Under the pieces are notes generated by a model. It had not been told where the DNA came from. It did no database searches and was given only the letters and a program-made list of their open reading frames with translations. This document shows, piece by piece, positions 8,881 to 18,197 of a stretch of 64,000 nt of DNA. The first letter of the stretch is position 1, and every line of letters begins with the position of its first letter. Made by a program: the position numbers and the translations under genes. Source of the stretch: Marinobacter salinus (GTDB taxonomy: Bacteria; Pseudomonadota; Gammaproteobacteria; Pseudomonadales; Oleiphilaceae); contig NZ_CP017715.1 of assembly GCF_001854125.1 (NCBI RefSeq), forward strand, positions 2,852,001 to 2,916,000, in the 5' to 3' direction.

Positions 8881-9787
8881 CTTGGCTTTCCAATGTTTTC
8901 CAGAGTGTTAAAAGATCGTCGGAGCGTGGCTCGTGCAAACGGATCAGACGGATCTCCAGGGCCACGTCCCACTGTTCGCCACCGGCCCGCGCCAGACTTC
9001 CGAATTGTTCGCTTTTTTCCGTCATACGCTGCGGCAGCCAGCCCATCCCGAAGCCCTGTTTGACCAGGGCCTTGATACTCGCTGACTGGGTGTTCTCGTT
9101 CAGTGGCAGCAGGTTTGCTGACACCTTCTTGCGACTCAGGTGGGCCTCAATGGCTGACTGCAGAAACCCGCGTGGATGATAGGCGATCAACGGCACTGGT
9201 TGCTCGGTACTACCTGGCAGGCCAAACCGCGGCTGGCCACCCTCGTCCGCCACACTCACGGGCACCAGTGATTCCCGGGCCAGCGTGATCGATTCATAAC
9301 GTTCCCGGGTCAACCGCTCTCCCCAGGGCAAATCCTGGTGCCAGTAACACAGCACCAGATCGCAGTCACCGTTATCGAGGGCATCCAGAAACTGCTCACC
9401 CACCCAATTGGTGGCCTTGAGATTCAGCTGCAGCCGCTCCGCCACGCCGGCACGCTGCGCCCAGCCCTGATAAAAGTGGGAAAACAATCCCTGGGTAGAA
9501 CCGACACTGATTCGCGCCGACGCCTCCGCTTCCATGTCATGGATGCGGTCCTTGGTTTCACGCACATCACGGGTCACCCGCTCACAAAGGTCCACAAAAA
9601 CTTCGCCCGCAGGCGTCAGCGAGAGCGGCAGGGTCTGGCGATTGATCAGGGTGGCGCCCATAGCTTCTTCGAGAAGCTTGATACGCCGACTGAACGTCGG
9701 CTGACTCACGTGCTGCAGTTCAGCCGCACGTGAGAAATGGCGCGTTCGTGCCAGCGCCATGAAGTCTTCAAGCCAGCGTATTTCCAT
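8873..9787 (-). CDS. LysR-family transcriptional regulator
   Basis: 304 residues. The N-terminal winged helix-turn-helix (MEIRWLEDFMALARTRHFS, then AAELQHVSQPTFSRRIKLLE) is followed by a periplasmic-binding-like effector domain (SVGSTQGLF, GFGMGWLPQRM). The style of the N-terminus resembles the HypT/YjiE branch, but that is only an impression. It sits 58 bases after the last ABC transporter gene and overlaps pepQ, so it may regulate peptide uptake and hydrolysis. LysR proteins usually lie divergent from their targets; its in-line position here is less usual. Confidence 0.88.
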   Translation of the reverse strand: MEIRWLEDFMALARTRHFSRAAELQHVSQPTFSRRIKLLEEAMGATLINRQTLPLSLTPAGEVFVDLCERVTRDVRETKDRIHDMEAEASARISVGSTQGLFSHFYQGWAQRAGVAERLQLNLKATNWVGEQFLDALDNGDCDLVLCYWHQDLPWGERLTRERYESITLARESLVPVSVADEGGQPRFGLPGSTEQPVPLIAYHPRGFLQSAIEAHLSRKKVSANLLPLNENTQSASIKALVKQGFGMGWLPQRMTEKSEQFGSLARAGGEQWDVALEIRLIRLHEPRSDDLLTLWKTLESQDA

Positions 9788-9845
9788 GGACTCCCCAAGG
9801 CTGAGCGGTTAACTGCAGGCATCATAGCTCATTGCAGCAACCCCG

Positions 9846-10853
9846 TTACAACCGCCCCTCTTCTACGGCATGGCAAGCCACCTGAGTACCGTCGGTGTTT
9901 ATCAATTCCGGTATCTCCTGGCGGCAACGCTCGTTGGCGTATGGGCAGCGACCGTGGAACACGCAACCGGACGGTAGCTGAACCGGGGTCGGCACCTCGC
10001 CTTGCAGGCGGATGTGGCTGGGACGATCGTCAGCAAGCTTGGGAATGGCCGACAACAGTGCTTGGGTGTATGGGTGCCTTGGCGTACTGAACAGGGTTTT
10101 GGTGTCCGCCAGCTCGCACACGCGCCCAAGATACATTACCGCTACCCGGGTTCCGAAATGCTCTACCACGGCCAGGTCATGGGTGATGAACAGGTAGGTC
10201 AGGTTGCGACTTTCCTGAGCATCCATCAGCAGATTCAGAACCTGGGCCTGGATGGAGACGTCCAGCGCCGAAATCGGCTCATCTGCAACAATGAATTCCG
10301 GATCGACCGCCAGCGCCCGGGCGATGGCAATACGCTGACGCTGCCCCCCTGAGAACTCGTGACCAAAGCGACTGCCCCAGTCGGGATCGATGCCCACGGA
10401 GTGCATAACCTCATGAACCTTGTCGCGAACCTGTATTTGCGACGCCTCCGGCTGATGAAACCGGATGGGTTCTTCCAGCGTCTGCTGGATGGTCATGCGC
10501 GGATTCAGGGACGCGTAGGGGTTCTGGAAAATCATCTGCATCTTGCGACGGTACGGCAGCACGCTCTTGCCATCGAGGTTGTCGATGCGCTGGCCGCCGT
10601 AATGGATCTCGCCAGCCGTCGGGGACAGCAAACCCATGACGGTCCGCGCCACAGTCGACTTACCACAGCCGGATTCCCCGACCACACACAGCGCCTCGCC
10701 CTTCTGTACCTGCAGATCCACACCATTGATGGCATGCACGGCTTCCTGCTTTCGGTGAAACCGGCCAGCTTTAAACGAGATCTGCTCAAGCAGGCTACCG
10801 GAAAGATCAAACTTCTTCTCAAGCCCGCGGATATCTACCAGGGGGGAGGTCAC
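9846..10853 (-). CDS. Peptide ABC transporter ATP-binding protein (DppF/OppF type)
   Basis: 335-residue ATPase subunit of a Dpp/Opp-family importer. Motifs: Walker A GESGCGKS, Q-loop MIFQNPYASLNP, signature FSGGQRQR, Walker B FIVADEPISALD. The C-terminal oligopeptide-transporter extension with Cys-rich PSGCVFHGRCPYANERC is typical of this family, some members of which carry an Fe-S cluster there. It overlaps the preceding ATPase gene by 4 bases (ATGA-type coupling), as the last transporter gene before lysR. Confidence 0.93.
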   Translation of the reverse strand: MTSPLVDIRGLEKKFDLSGSLLEQISFKAGRFHRKQEAVHAINGVDLQVQKGEALCVVGESGCGKSTVARTVMGLLSPTAGEIHYGGQRIDNLDGKSVLPYRRKMQMIFQNPYASLNPRMTIQQTLEEPIRFHQPEASQIQVRDKVHEVMHSVGIDPDWGSRFGHEFSGGQRQRIAIARALAVDPEFIVADEPISALDVSIQAQVLNLLMDAQESRNLTYLFITHDLAVVEHFGTRVAVMYLGRVCELADTKTLFSTPRHPYTQALLSAIPKLADDRPSHIRLQGEVPTPVQLPSGCVFHGRCPYANERCRQEIPELINTDGTQVACHAVEEGRL

Positions 10854-11848
10854 GATTCCACCTCCTGCATGCGTTTCTCCTGTTCTATCAGATTACTGAC
10901 CTCATAACAGGCCACATTCACATTCCCGGAGAGGACATAGTCCGGCATGGCGCGCTTACACTGGTCCGTCGCAAATGAACAGCGGGGGTGAAATGGACAG
11001 CCCGTGGGTACATTCTTCAGGGATGGCATGGCGCCGGGAATCTGGAACAGCCGCTCGCCGGGCTCGCCCATTTGCGGCAGCGCGTTGATCAGCCCTTGGG
11101 TGTAAGGATGCTGGGCATCGTTGATAATTTCCCGAGTCGGGCCCTGCTCGATAATTCTTCCCGAATACATGACCAGCATGCGCTGGGTCACCTGAGAGAC
11201 GACGCCCAGGTCGTGGGTAATCAGCATGAGCGCAACGTTTTCCTGCTCGCACAACTCCAGCAGCAAGGCCATGATTTCGGCCTGAATGGTCACATCCAGC
11301 GCCGTGGTGGGTTCGTCGGCAACGATGATTTCCGGGTCCAGCAGCAGCGCAATAGCAATAATCACCCGCTGTCGCATCCCGCCGGACAGCTCGTGGGGGT
11401 ACTGGTCCAGGCGCTTTTCCGGAGACGGGATCTGAACCTTTCGCAGCTTGTCCAGGGCAATGTTACGTGCGTCTTTGGTGCTGATCCTGCGATGGGCCTT
11501 GATGGCTTCCACCATCTGCGTACCGATGGTCAGCACCGGGTTCAGGGTCATCATCGGGTCCTGGAAAATCATAGCAATGCGGTTGCCACGAATTCTCCGC
11601 AACTCCCGCTCGCTCATGGCGGCCAGGTCTTTGCCTTCAAACAGAATCTGGCCACCGGCAATGTATCCGGGCCGGGCAATCAGGTTGAGGATGGAGAAGG
11701 CCGCCACAGACTTGCCCGCACCGGATTCGCCAACGAGGCCGAGGCGTTCGCCCTTATCGAGACTGAAGCTGATGCCGCGAAGAGCCGTAAGGTCACCGCC
11801 GCGCACCGCAAACCGGACATCAAGATCTTTTACTTCCAGCAATGACAT
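10850..11848 (-). CDS. Peptide ABC transporter ATP-binding protein (DppD/OppD type)
   Basis: 332-residue partner ATPase of the importer. Motifs: Walker [10 protein letters not shown]-loop [12 protein letters not shown], signature LSGGMRQR, Walker [13 protein letters not shown], and the Cys-containing C-terminal region [17 protein letters not shown]. It starts 4 bases after the DppC-type permease stop and overlaps the next ATPase gene, so both subunits are made in equal amounts as the heterodimer requires. Confidence 0.93.
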   Translation of the reverse strand: MSLLEVKDLDVRFAVRGGDLTALRGISFSLDKGERLGLVGESGAGKSVAAFSILNLIARPGYIAGGQILFEGKDLAAMSERELRRIRGNRIAMIFQDPMMTLNPVLTIGTQMVEAIKAHRRISTKDARNIALDKLRKVQIPSPEKRLDQYPHELSGGMRQRVIIAIALLLDPEIIVADEPTTALDVTIQAEIMALLLELCEQENVALMLITHDLGVVSQVTQRMLVMYSGRIIEQGPTREIINDAQHPYTQGLINALPQMGEPGERLFQIPGAMPSLKNVPTGCPFHPRCSFATDQCKRAMPDYVLSGNVNVACYEVSNLIEQEKRMQEVES

Positions 11849-11852
11849 GGTG

Positions 11853-12785
11853 TTACCCCTTATACAGCCGTGGGTTCATTACATCCCGCAACCAGTCACC
11901 CAAAAGGTTAATGACCAGCACGAGCACCACCAGCACAAGGCCGGGAATCAGGGTAATCCACCAGGAACCACTCTGGATGTAATCGAAGCCGGACTTGATC
12001 AATGACCCCAGAGACGGCTGGGTCTCCGGCATACCAAGGCCAAGGAACGACAGCGCCGCCTCGGAAATGATGGCGTTGGCAATCTGGACGGTGCCGATAA
12101 CGAAGATCGGTGACAGGGTGTTGGGCAGAATGTGCCGAAACATGATCCGGCCGGTCCGGAAGCCCATCACCTTGGCTGCGTCCACGTATTCCTTTTTCTT
12201 CTCGGCAAGCACCGACGCCCTGACTGTTCGGGCAATCTGGGGCCACTCGGCCACGCCGATGATGAAAATCAGCATGTAGATGGCAATCTCACCGAACATC
12301 AGGTTGCCAAAGCTGGCCTTGAACACTGCGCCTACTATGATCGCAACCATCAGGGTAGAGAAGGACAGCTGAACATCGGCGATCCGCATCAGGACGGCAT
12401 CCACCCGACCCCCGAGGTAACCCGCCAGCAACCCGAACAGAATCCCCAGCGCGGCCTGGAGTACAACAGCGCCAAAGCCGATCAGCAGGGAGACGCGGGT
12501 GCCATAGAGAATGGTGGAAAGCAGGTCACGACCCTGGGCGTCTGTCCCCAGTGGAAACGCCGGATCAGCCCCGTCCATTCCCGCAGGCGGCAATTCCGAG
12601 TTCATGATGTTGATCTGGGCCAGATCATAAGGGTTCGCAGGCGCCAGCAAAGGCGCGAAAATCGCCGCCAACACCATTAGCAACAGGACCACAAAGCTGG
12701 CAATGGCCACTTTGTCGCGTTTGAAGCTGTACCATAGGAAGGACTCGCGAAAGCGATCCCAGCGTGAAAGAGTCGCCGTCGTCAT
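11853..12785 (-). CDS. Peptide ABC transporter permease (DppC/OppC type)
   Basis: 310-residue inner-membrane permease. It has the OppC-type N-terminal cytoplasmic segment and first membrane helix (VAIASFVVLLLMVLAAIFAP), a periplasmic loop with GTDAQGRDLLSTILYGTR, further helices, and an EAA-like loop (YVDAAKVMGFRTGRIMFRHI). Overlap of 4 bases with the DppB-type permease shows translational coupling. Confidence 0.93.
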   Translation of the reverse strand: MTTATLSRWDRFRESFLWYSFKRDKVAIASFVVLLLMVLAAIFAPLLAPANPYDLAQINIMNSELPPAGMDGADPAFPLGTDAQGRDLLSTILYGTRVSLLIGFGAVVLQAALGILFGLLAGYLGGRVDAVLMRIADVQLSFSTLMVAIIVGAVFKASFGNLMFGEIAIYMLIFIIGVAEWPQIARTVRASVLAEKKKEYVDAAKVMGFRTGRIMFRHILPNTLSPIFVIGTVQIANAIISEAALSFLGLGMPETQPSLGSLIKSGFDYIQSGSWWITLIPGLVLVVLVLVINLLGDWLRDVMNPRLYKG

Positions 12786-13831
12786 GCTTTCTTACCTGTC
12801 AGTTTTACCGTGGGGTTCACCAGTCCGTAGACCAGGTCCACCAACGTGTTGGTAATTACGAAAATCAGACCCACCACCATCAGGTAAGCCACAATCAGGG
12901 GGATATCACTGCGGGTGATTGCCTCCAGGAACATCAGCCCGACACCCGGCCACTGGAACACGGTTTCCGTGAGGATGGTGTAAGCCACCATGATGCCAAT
13001 CTGCACACCGCCCACCGTAATCACCGGCAACATGGTGTTCTTGAGGGCATGAAGAAAGTTGATACGGGCCGAACTCAGCCCCTTGGCACGGGCATAACGG
13101 ATGTAATCGCTCTGAAGCACTTCCATCATTTCCGCACGGATCAGACGGATAAACAGCGGCAGCATGATGGATGCCAGGGAAACAGAGGGCAGAATCAGAT
13201 GCAGGATGCCACCCTGGGAGAAAAAGCCGGATTCCCAGGTGCCGAACAAGGGCGTCAGGTCATCACCACGGCCGTATGAAGGCAGACCACCTTCCGTGGA
13301 CAACGCGCTATTCAGCCAACTGCCCCAACCGGTCTCCGCCGGAAATGCGTCCACGGTGACGCCGATAGAGAACAGCTGAATCAGCACAATGGCCGTCAGG
13401 AACACCGGGATGGAAATCCCGACGGTGCTGACGCCCATAAAGAATTTGGATAGCCACGCCTGGGGCCGGATCGCGGCATAGACACCAATAGGCACCGAGA
13501 ACACGATGATAATCAGGCTGGCACCGATCACCAGCTCCAGCGTTGCCGGCAGGTGTTCGAGAATGACTTCAAGGGTGGGTTTACCATAGAAATAGGACGT
13601 GCCCAGGTCACCCTGGACGGCAGCGGTGGCGAAACGCAGGTACTGCACCACCAATGGGTCATTCAGGCCCATCTCCTCACGGATCGCTTCGCGCTCATCC
13701 TGGGAGACAGACATGCCCACCATCTGCTGAAGCGGGTCACCAAGACCATCCTGAATGGCGAAAGCAATCACACTGATCACAAACATGACCAGCAAGGCCT
13801 GGGATATCCGCTGAACCAAAAACGCTAACAT
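12782..13831 (-). CDS. Peptide ABC transporter permease (DppB/OppB type)
   Basis: 349-residue permease with six expected membrane segments and the DppB N-terminus (MLAFLVQRISQALLVMFVIS). The EAA-like loop YIRYARAKGLSSARINFLHA is near the end. The start at 13831 was preferred to an upstream in-frame codon (13927), because the extra 32 residues are not membrane-protein-like and would overlap the binding-protein gene. It follows the binding-protein gene across a hairpin that probably lowers its expression relative to that gene. Confidence 0.92.
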   Translation of the reverse strand: MLAFLVQRISQALLVMFVISVIAFAIQDGLGDPLQQMVGMSVSQDEREAIREEMGLNDPLVVQYLRFATAAVQGDLGTSYFYGKPTLEVILEHLPATLELVIGASLIIIVFSVPIGVYAAIRPQAWLSKFFMGVSTVGISIPVFLTAIVLIQLFSIGVTVDAFPAETGWGSWLNSALSTEGGLPSYGRGDDLTPLFGTWESGFFSQGGILHLILPSVSLASIMLPLFIRLIRAEMMEVLQSDYIRYARAKGLSSARINFLHALKNTMLPVITVGGVQIGIMVAYTILTETVFQWPGVGLMFLEAITRSDIPLIVAYLMVVGLIFVITNTLVDLVYGLVNPTVKLTGKKA

Positions 13832-13855
13832 GGAAAATTTCCAGATAAAGCTGCA

Positions 13856-13892
13856 AACAAAAGGCCGGCCACAGGCATTCCCGAGGCCGGCC
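13856..13892 (-). terminator. Attenuating hairpin between binding-protein and permease genes
   Basis: GGCCGGCC occurs at 13863-13870 and 13885-13892, giving an 8-bp stem with a 14-nt loop, followed on the minus strand by TTTTGTT. A partial terminator here is a common way to make more periplasmic binding protein than membrane subunits. Confidence 0.65.
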
Positions 13893-13907
13893 CGCCCATA
13901 GAGGCTG

Positions 13908-15470
13908 TTACTCCACGACCAGGTCACCCAGGTACGGGAAGTTCATCACGTTGAGGATCTCCTCGATCTTCACGTTCTTCTTGCTGGCCCAGGCCAGGTC
14001 CTGCCAGTGCAGGGGCACGAACGCAGCGTCGTCATAGAGTCGCTGCTCGACTTCCTGCAGCATCGCGGTCCGCTTGTCCAGATCGGTTTCAACGTTGGCC
14101 TTGTTCACCAGAGCATCGATTTCCGAATTGCAGTAGTTACCCGCGTTGTACTGACCGGCACCACTGTCTGCATCCGGACAGAAGGTCAGGAACTCGTAGA
14201 AGTTGGCAGAGTCTTCGGTATCCGCGTGCCAGCCAATCATCATCATGTCCCCGGCACGATCGTCGTACTCAGGCCAGTACTGGGCCTTCGGCAGTGTTTT
14301 CAGATCCACTTTGATGTTAATGCGGGCCAGCATGGCTGCCACTGCCTGAGCGATCTTGTCGTCATTCACGTAGCGATTGTTCGGCGCCATCATGGTGATG
14401 GTGAAACCGTCTTCATAACCGGCTTCTTTCATCAACTGCTGAGCCTTGGCCACATCAAACCGGGGCTTGAGGGACTCGTTATGGCCCTGGTAGCCCGCAG
14501 GTGACATCTGGGCAGCCGGAGTGGCAAAGCCCTTCATGATCTTGGCGGCAATGCCTTCCTGGTTGATCGCGTAGGCAACGGCCTGACGAACCTTAGGGTT
14601 CTTGAACGCTTCAACGCGATCCTGGTTCATATGAAACAGAATGATGCGGGTGCCGCTCATGGTGACCAGGTCGGCGTTTTTGTCGCGACGGATACGGTCC
14701 AGGTCGGTCGGAGGTACCGGTGCGATGAAATCCACGCCGCCAGACAACAGAGCAGATACGCGGGTATTATTCTCCTTGATCGGCGTCAGAACGATTTTGC
14801 CGACATTGCCCGGAGAAGCCGTATCCCAATAGTCGTCAAACCGCTCAAACTCAACGCGGACACCTTGCTGGCGTTCGGTGACAACGTAGGGGCCGGTACC
14901 AGAAAGATGCTCGGACGCATAGGAATTGCCGTGCTTGGTGATCGCACTCTTGTCCTTGCCGTCTTCGGTTTTACCGGTGTAGAACTCGCTGTCCATCGGG
15001 AAGATATAGGTCGCGGTGTTGAGCAGCAGCGGGTATGGCTCACTGGTCACCAGCTCAAACGTGTAATCGTCAACAACATTGATACCGCTGAACGGCTTGA
15101 AAATCGCCTTGAAATCCTGGCTCTGCTTCAGGCGGTCGAAGGTGAATTTCACATCCTTCGTGGTGAGCTCATTGCCGGAGTGAAACTTCACACCTTCGCG
15201 CAGCTTGAAGCGCATGGTGTTCTCATCAATGCGCGCCCAGCTCTCGGCCAAACGGGGCTCGAAGCCAAGGTCTTTGGTCCAGCGCAACAATGGATCAAAG
15301 GTCATGTGGCTTAACTGCAACATGCCACCGGAAAGCTGTTCATGGATATCCAGTGTCACGGGGTCGGCGTCATACGCCATCTTCAGTTCCTTGTTCGCCT
15401 CGGCAGACATCGCCATCGGGGCGGCGGCCAGGGCCATGGAACCAACAAAAGCTGTCAGTAGTTTCTTCAT
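13908..15470 (-). CDS. Peptide ABC transporter substrate-binding protein (SBP family 5)
   Basis: 520-residue periplasmic binding protein. It has a signal peptide (MKKLLTAFVGSMALAAAPMA, cleaved near MSA) and then the family-5 fold, with landmarks PVTLDIHEQLSGGMLQ, LREGVKFHSG and FHMNQDR. The start at 15470 was chosen over an in-frame codon 13 residues upstream because it begins the signal peptide and follows GGAAAA. It is first gene of the transporter operon. The ligand is not readable; the pepQ gene at the operon's end suggests di- or oligopeptides, perhaps proline-containing. Confidence 0.9.
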   Translation of the reverse strand: MKKLLTAFVGSMALAAAPMAMSAEANKELKMAYDADPVTLDIHEQLSGGMLQLSHMTFDPLLRWTKDLGFEPRLAESWARIDENTMRFKLREGVKFHSGNELTTKDVKFTFDRLKQSQDFKAIFKPFSGINVVDDYTFELVTSEPYPLLLNTATYIFPMDSEFYTGKTEDGKDKSAITKHGNSYASEHLSGTGPYVVTERQQGVRVEFERFDDYWDTASPGNVGKIVLTPIKENNTRVSALLSGGVDFIAPVPPTDLDRIRRDKNADLVTMSGTRIILFHMNQDRVEAFKNPKVRQAVAYAINQEGIAAKIMKGFATPAAQMSPAGYQGHNESLKPRFDVAKAQQLMKEAGYEDGFTITMMAPNNRYVNDDKIAQAVAAMLARINIKVDLKTLPKAQYWPEYDDRAGDMMMIGWHADTEDSANFYEFLTFCPDADSGAGQYNAGNYCNSEIDALVNKANVETDLDKRTAMLQEVEQRLYDDAAFVPLHWQDLAWASKKNVKIEEILNVMNFPYLGDLVVE

Positions 15471-15626
15471 CGCGTTTTCCGTCGCTGTTTTAAGAATTTT
15501 ACGGCACATCGGCGCAAATTCGCTCCAGATGTATGCGCTAAAAACTAGTCGGGGAATCCCGTAACAGCAATCGAAATTGCAACATGGGGTTATTCGTGAA
15601 GTGAATGACCTTAATTGGGGCGGGTG

Positions 15627-16349
15627 TTACAGATGAAAAACCAGAGGCAGAATCAACGCCGTGAACACCCCGGTCAGCCCCATTCCCAGAGAAGCGAATG
15701 CGCCGGCCGTGTGGCTTATCTCAAACGCACGCGCGGTGCCGATAGCATGGCCGTTCAGCCCCAGGGCAAAGCCTAGAATCCTCTCGTCTTTAACAGGCAA
15801 AAGCCGTGCGAGCAGGTCAACGAAGAGGGTTGCCACCACGCCGGTGATCAGAAGCCCACCCATCATCAGGGGCACCGAGCCACCCAACTGCTCGGTAATA
15901 CCGATGGCGATGGGAGCGGTTACCGACTTGGGCGCCAGCGAGGCCAGCACCTCCGGTGTCGCCCCCAGCGCCCAGCCAATCACGACGGCATAAACCGCAG
16001 CCATGGTGGCCGCAATCGGCAGGGTGACCACAATCGGGCGCCACATGGCACGGATATGGTGCATCTGCTGGTACAAGGGAATCCCGAGGGCAACAGTGGC
16101 AGGACCCAACAATACCGTCAGCCAGCGCGCACCTTGTTGGTAATCCTGGTAGTCCACCGCCAGAACGGCAATGACGCCGGATAACAGACACGCCGACAGG
16201 ACCACTGGCGGCAGCCACAAAGGCCGACCAATGCGTGAGAACAGCCAGTTGCCGGCGAAGAAGGCACCCAGGGTTAAACCGATCGCCAAGATCGGAGTGG
16301 CGGCAAGCGTATCCGGCAACGTCTGGAAGCGGGCGAAGAGTTCACTCAC
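15627..16349 (-). CDS. lrgB: LrgB-family membrane protein
   Basis: 240-residue LrgB/CidB-family inner-membrane protein with many hydrophobic segments and the family landmarks TAPIAIGITEQLGG and GLNGHAIGTARAFE. With LrgA it forms the LrgAB pair, variously linked to holin/antiholin-like control of autolysis and to transport of small carboxylates. The start is GTG at 16349, overlapping the lrgA stop by 8 bases, which supports coupled translation. Confidence 0.9.
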   Translation of the reverse strand: MSELFARFQTLPDTLAATPILAIGLTLGAFFAGNWLFSRIGRPLWLPPVVLSACLLSGVIAVLAVDYQDYQQGARWLTVLLGPATVALGIPLYQQMHHIRAMWRPIVVTLPIAATMAAVYAVVIGWALGATPEVLASLAPKSVTAPIAIGITEQLGGSVPLMMGGLLITGVVATLFVDLLARLLPVKDERILGFALGLNGHAIGTARAFEISHTAGAFASLGMGLTGVFTALILPLVFHL

Positions 16350-16701
16350 GATCGCTTACTCCCCTGGCCGTCACCAACTTCATCAACAATAAAGTGGTCA
16401 GCACACTCAGAAAGGTGCCCAGAAGCAAAGCCGCCGCAACCGCCAGCCACTGCCCCGAGAACTGATCGGCGGTAAAAAACACACCGACAACTCCCGGCAT
16501 GATCAAAAGCACAAGCACCGATATCAGGCCCTGGCTGGCCAAAGCCAGGTCATCACTGACACTGCCCTTGACCATCAGCGTGAAGGTCATGACCACCATC
16601 CCCAGCACGCCGCCACTCACTGGCAGCGCCAGAAGCAGACGCACAGACTCGCCAAGAATAAAAAACAACACCAGAACCAGAAAACCACGCAACATCGGCA
16701 T
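16342..16701 (-). CDS. lrgA: LrgA/CidA-family membrane protein
   Basis: 119-residue protein with four predicted membrane segments and family features (LPVSGGVLGMVVM, LIMPGVVGVFF). It is the small partner of LrgB. The ATG at 16701 gives the usual short cytoplasmic N-terminus. It is divergent from yaeQ with only 75 bases between the starts, so the two promoters share that gap. Confidence 0.9.
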   Translation of the reverse strand: MPMLRGFLVLVLFFILGESVRLLLALPVSGGVLGMVVMTFTLMVKGSVSDDLALASQGLISVLVLLIMPGVVGVFFTADQFSGQWLAVAAALLLGTFLSVLTTLLLMKLVTARGVSDRE

Positions 16702-16776
16702 GCGTTTACACTCACCCGGGAAAGAATTGCATTACACTAGCCCAAACCACTATCTCGATACTAATGCAGGAAGCCC

Positions 16777-17322
16777 ATGGCGCTCAAAGCAACCATACTC
16801 AAGGTGACGCTCAACATCGCTGACATGGACCGCCACTATTACGCGGATCATCATTTGACCATCGCCCAACACCCGTCGGAAACCGACCTGCGCGTGATGA
16901 TCCGGCTGCTCGCCTTCGCTCTGAATGCCAGCGACACCCTGGAATTCACCAAGGGACTGAGCACTGATGATGAGCCCGAGCTGTGGCAGAAAGACCTGAC
17001 CGGCGAGATTGAATTGTGGATTGAACTGGGCTTACCCGAAGAAGACCGAATAAGAAAAGCCTGCAACCGCGCTGGCAAAGTGATCCTTTATACGTATGGC
17101 GACCGCGCCTTTCCCGTCTGGTGGGACAAACACCACGGCAAACTGGAGCGTTTCGACAACCTCACGATCGTCCACCTGCCCGGCGACAGCACCGAGGCCC
17201 TGGCCGAGCTCGCCGACCGCTCCATGAGCTTCCAGGTGACCATCCAGGATGGCGAAGTGACTTTCAGCAACGACAACAATCTGGTGGCGATAACTCCCGA
17301 TCAGCGACTACCCCAAAACTGA
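16777..17322 (+). CDS. yaeQ: YaeQ family protein
   Basis: 181 residues matching YaeQ, a conserved proteobacterial protein with a PD-(D/E)XK nuclease-like fold and no settled function. Landmarks: MALKATILKV, the D-D-x2 segments LSTDDEPELWQKDLTGEIELWIELGLPEEDRI, and VWWDKHHGKLERFDNLTI. Length equals E. coli YaeQ. It is monogenic, followed by tRNA-Arg. Confidence 0.93.
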   Translation: MALKATILKVTLNIADMDRHYYADHHLTIAQHPSETDLRVMIRLLAFALNASDTLEFTKGLSTDDEPELWQKDLTGEIELWIELGLPEEDRIRKACNRAGKVILYTYGDRAFPVWWDKHHGKLERFDNLTIVHLPGDSTEALAELADRSMSFQVTIQDGEVTFSNDNNLVAITPDQRLPQN

Positions 17323-17413
17323 TGGCTGGACTTGCCTTCAGGGGCTGGACAGCGACCCGCTTCGCACGTAAGATTGCGCACTCGAAATCGGCACACCACT
17401 GCTGATTTTCGTT

Positions 17414-17480
<67 letters not shown>

Positions 17481-17490
<10 letters not shown>

Positions 17491-17533
17491 TTATTTCAAA
17501 GGCTTGCGTGAAAACGCAGGCCTTTTTTGTTTG
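17481..17533 (+). repeat. Direct repeat copy 1: tRNA-Arg 3' end plus terminator
   Basis: This stretch, starting GGGCGGGCCATTATTTC and running through the terminator to TTTTGTTTG, recurs at 18133-18184. The two differ only by a 1-nt and a 2-nt length change. It includes the last 10 nt of the tRNA. Confidence 0.85.
17498..17528 (+). terminator. Intrinsic terminator of tRNA-Arg
   Basis: AAAGGCTTGCGT pairs with ACGCAGGCCTTT around a GAAA tetraloop, followed by a T-run. It is a classic rho-independent terminator 8 bases after the tRNA. A near-identical copy is found at 18133-18184. Confidence 0.9.
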
Positions 17534-17604
17534 TCTGTGTCCAACCTGTATGGCGATATTTTCCGCGGATCAAAAACCTCACCTATGCATATCAGCGACT
17601 GCAA

Positions 17605-17997
17605 TCAGGCCGGCTCGAACCTTTCCTGCAGCCATGCCTTGATCTCGGCAGACTCGTACAGCCAACGCTCACTGCCATCATCCTGTTGAATCTTCAGGCA
17701 GGGCACTTTGACGCGGCCGCCACCGGCTTCCAGGGCGGCACGATGCTGCGGGTTATGCTGGGCATCGCGGGTTTCAATGTTCAGGCCAAGTCGGGCGATT
17801 TCCTTGCGTACCTTGATGCAGAACGGGCAGGCTCTGAACTGGTAAAGAGCGAGATGTTTGCTGGCCTCGTCGGCGAGTTTCTGTTTTTCAGGGGTGCGGG
17901 TCACGCTTTTAGGCGTGCTGAGCTTTTCGCTGAGCAGCATGAATGGTGTCAGGACCAGGCGCAGAGTGCGGAAAAAATAACGAATAATAACTCTCAT
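17605..17997 (-). CDS. Glutaredoxin-like protein with N-terminal membrane anchor
   Basis: 130 residues. A hydrophobic N-terminus (about 3-23, IIRYFFRTLRLVLTPFMLL) is followed by a basic linker and a glutaredoxin/GST-N-type thioredoxin fold with active site CPFC (FRACPFCIKVRKEIAR), cis-Pro region VKVPCLKI, and the C-terminal helix SAEIKAWLQERF. It is likely a membrane-tethered thiol-disulfide oxidoreductase facing the cytoplasm. It is the only gene between the tRNA-Arg and its duplicated 3' fragment. Confidence 0.85.
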   Translation of the reverse strand: MRVIIRYFFRTLRLVLTPFMLLSEKLSTPKSVTRTPEKQKLADEASKHLALYQFRACPFCIKVRKEIARLGLNIETRDAQHNPQHRAALEAGGGRVKVPCLKIQQDDGSERWLYESAEIKAWLQERFEPA

Positions 17998-18132
17998 AGG
18001 TAAGGCTCAAACTCCGAATTGAAGGTGGCCTGCCGGGTGTTCGGCATTCAGGCTTGATTTGCGTGTTTAATAGCGGTGCGTGAGGATATCACTTCATCCG
18101 GTTAATTTGGTACTGACCCTGACCCCGTATTA

Positions 18133-18184
18133 GGGCGGGCCATTATTTCCAAAGGCTTGCGTGAAAACGCAGGCCTTTTGTTTG
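18133..18184 (+). repeat. Direct repeat copy 2: tRNA-Arg 3' fragment plus terminator
   Basis: GGGCGGGCCATTATTTCC followed by the same GAAA-loop hairpin and a T-run, a near-exact copy of 17481-17533. No tRNA body precedes it (upstream is CTGACCCTGACCCCGTATTA). Such a 3'-end copy is what integration into a tRNA gene leaves, but no integrase is present between or beside the copies. It also places a terminator after the minus-strand permease gene. Confidence 0.85.
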
Positions 18185-18197
18185 GGTTTATCCGCCA

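Noticed and set aside
10988-11845. 285-codon plus-strand open frame inside the OppD-type gene
   Set aside because: Antisense shadow of a complete ABC ATPase with Walker and signature motifs.
18133-18184. A second tRNA gene
   Set aside because: Only the last 10 nt of a tRNA are present; no D or anticodon arm precedes them.
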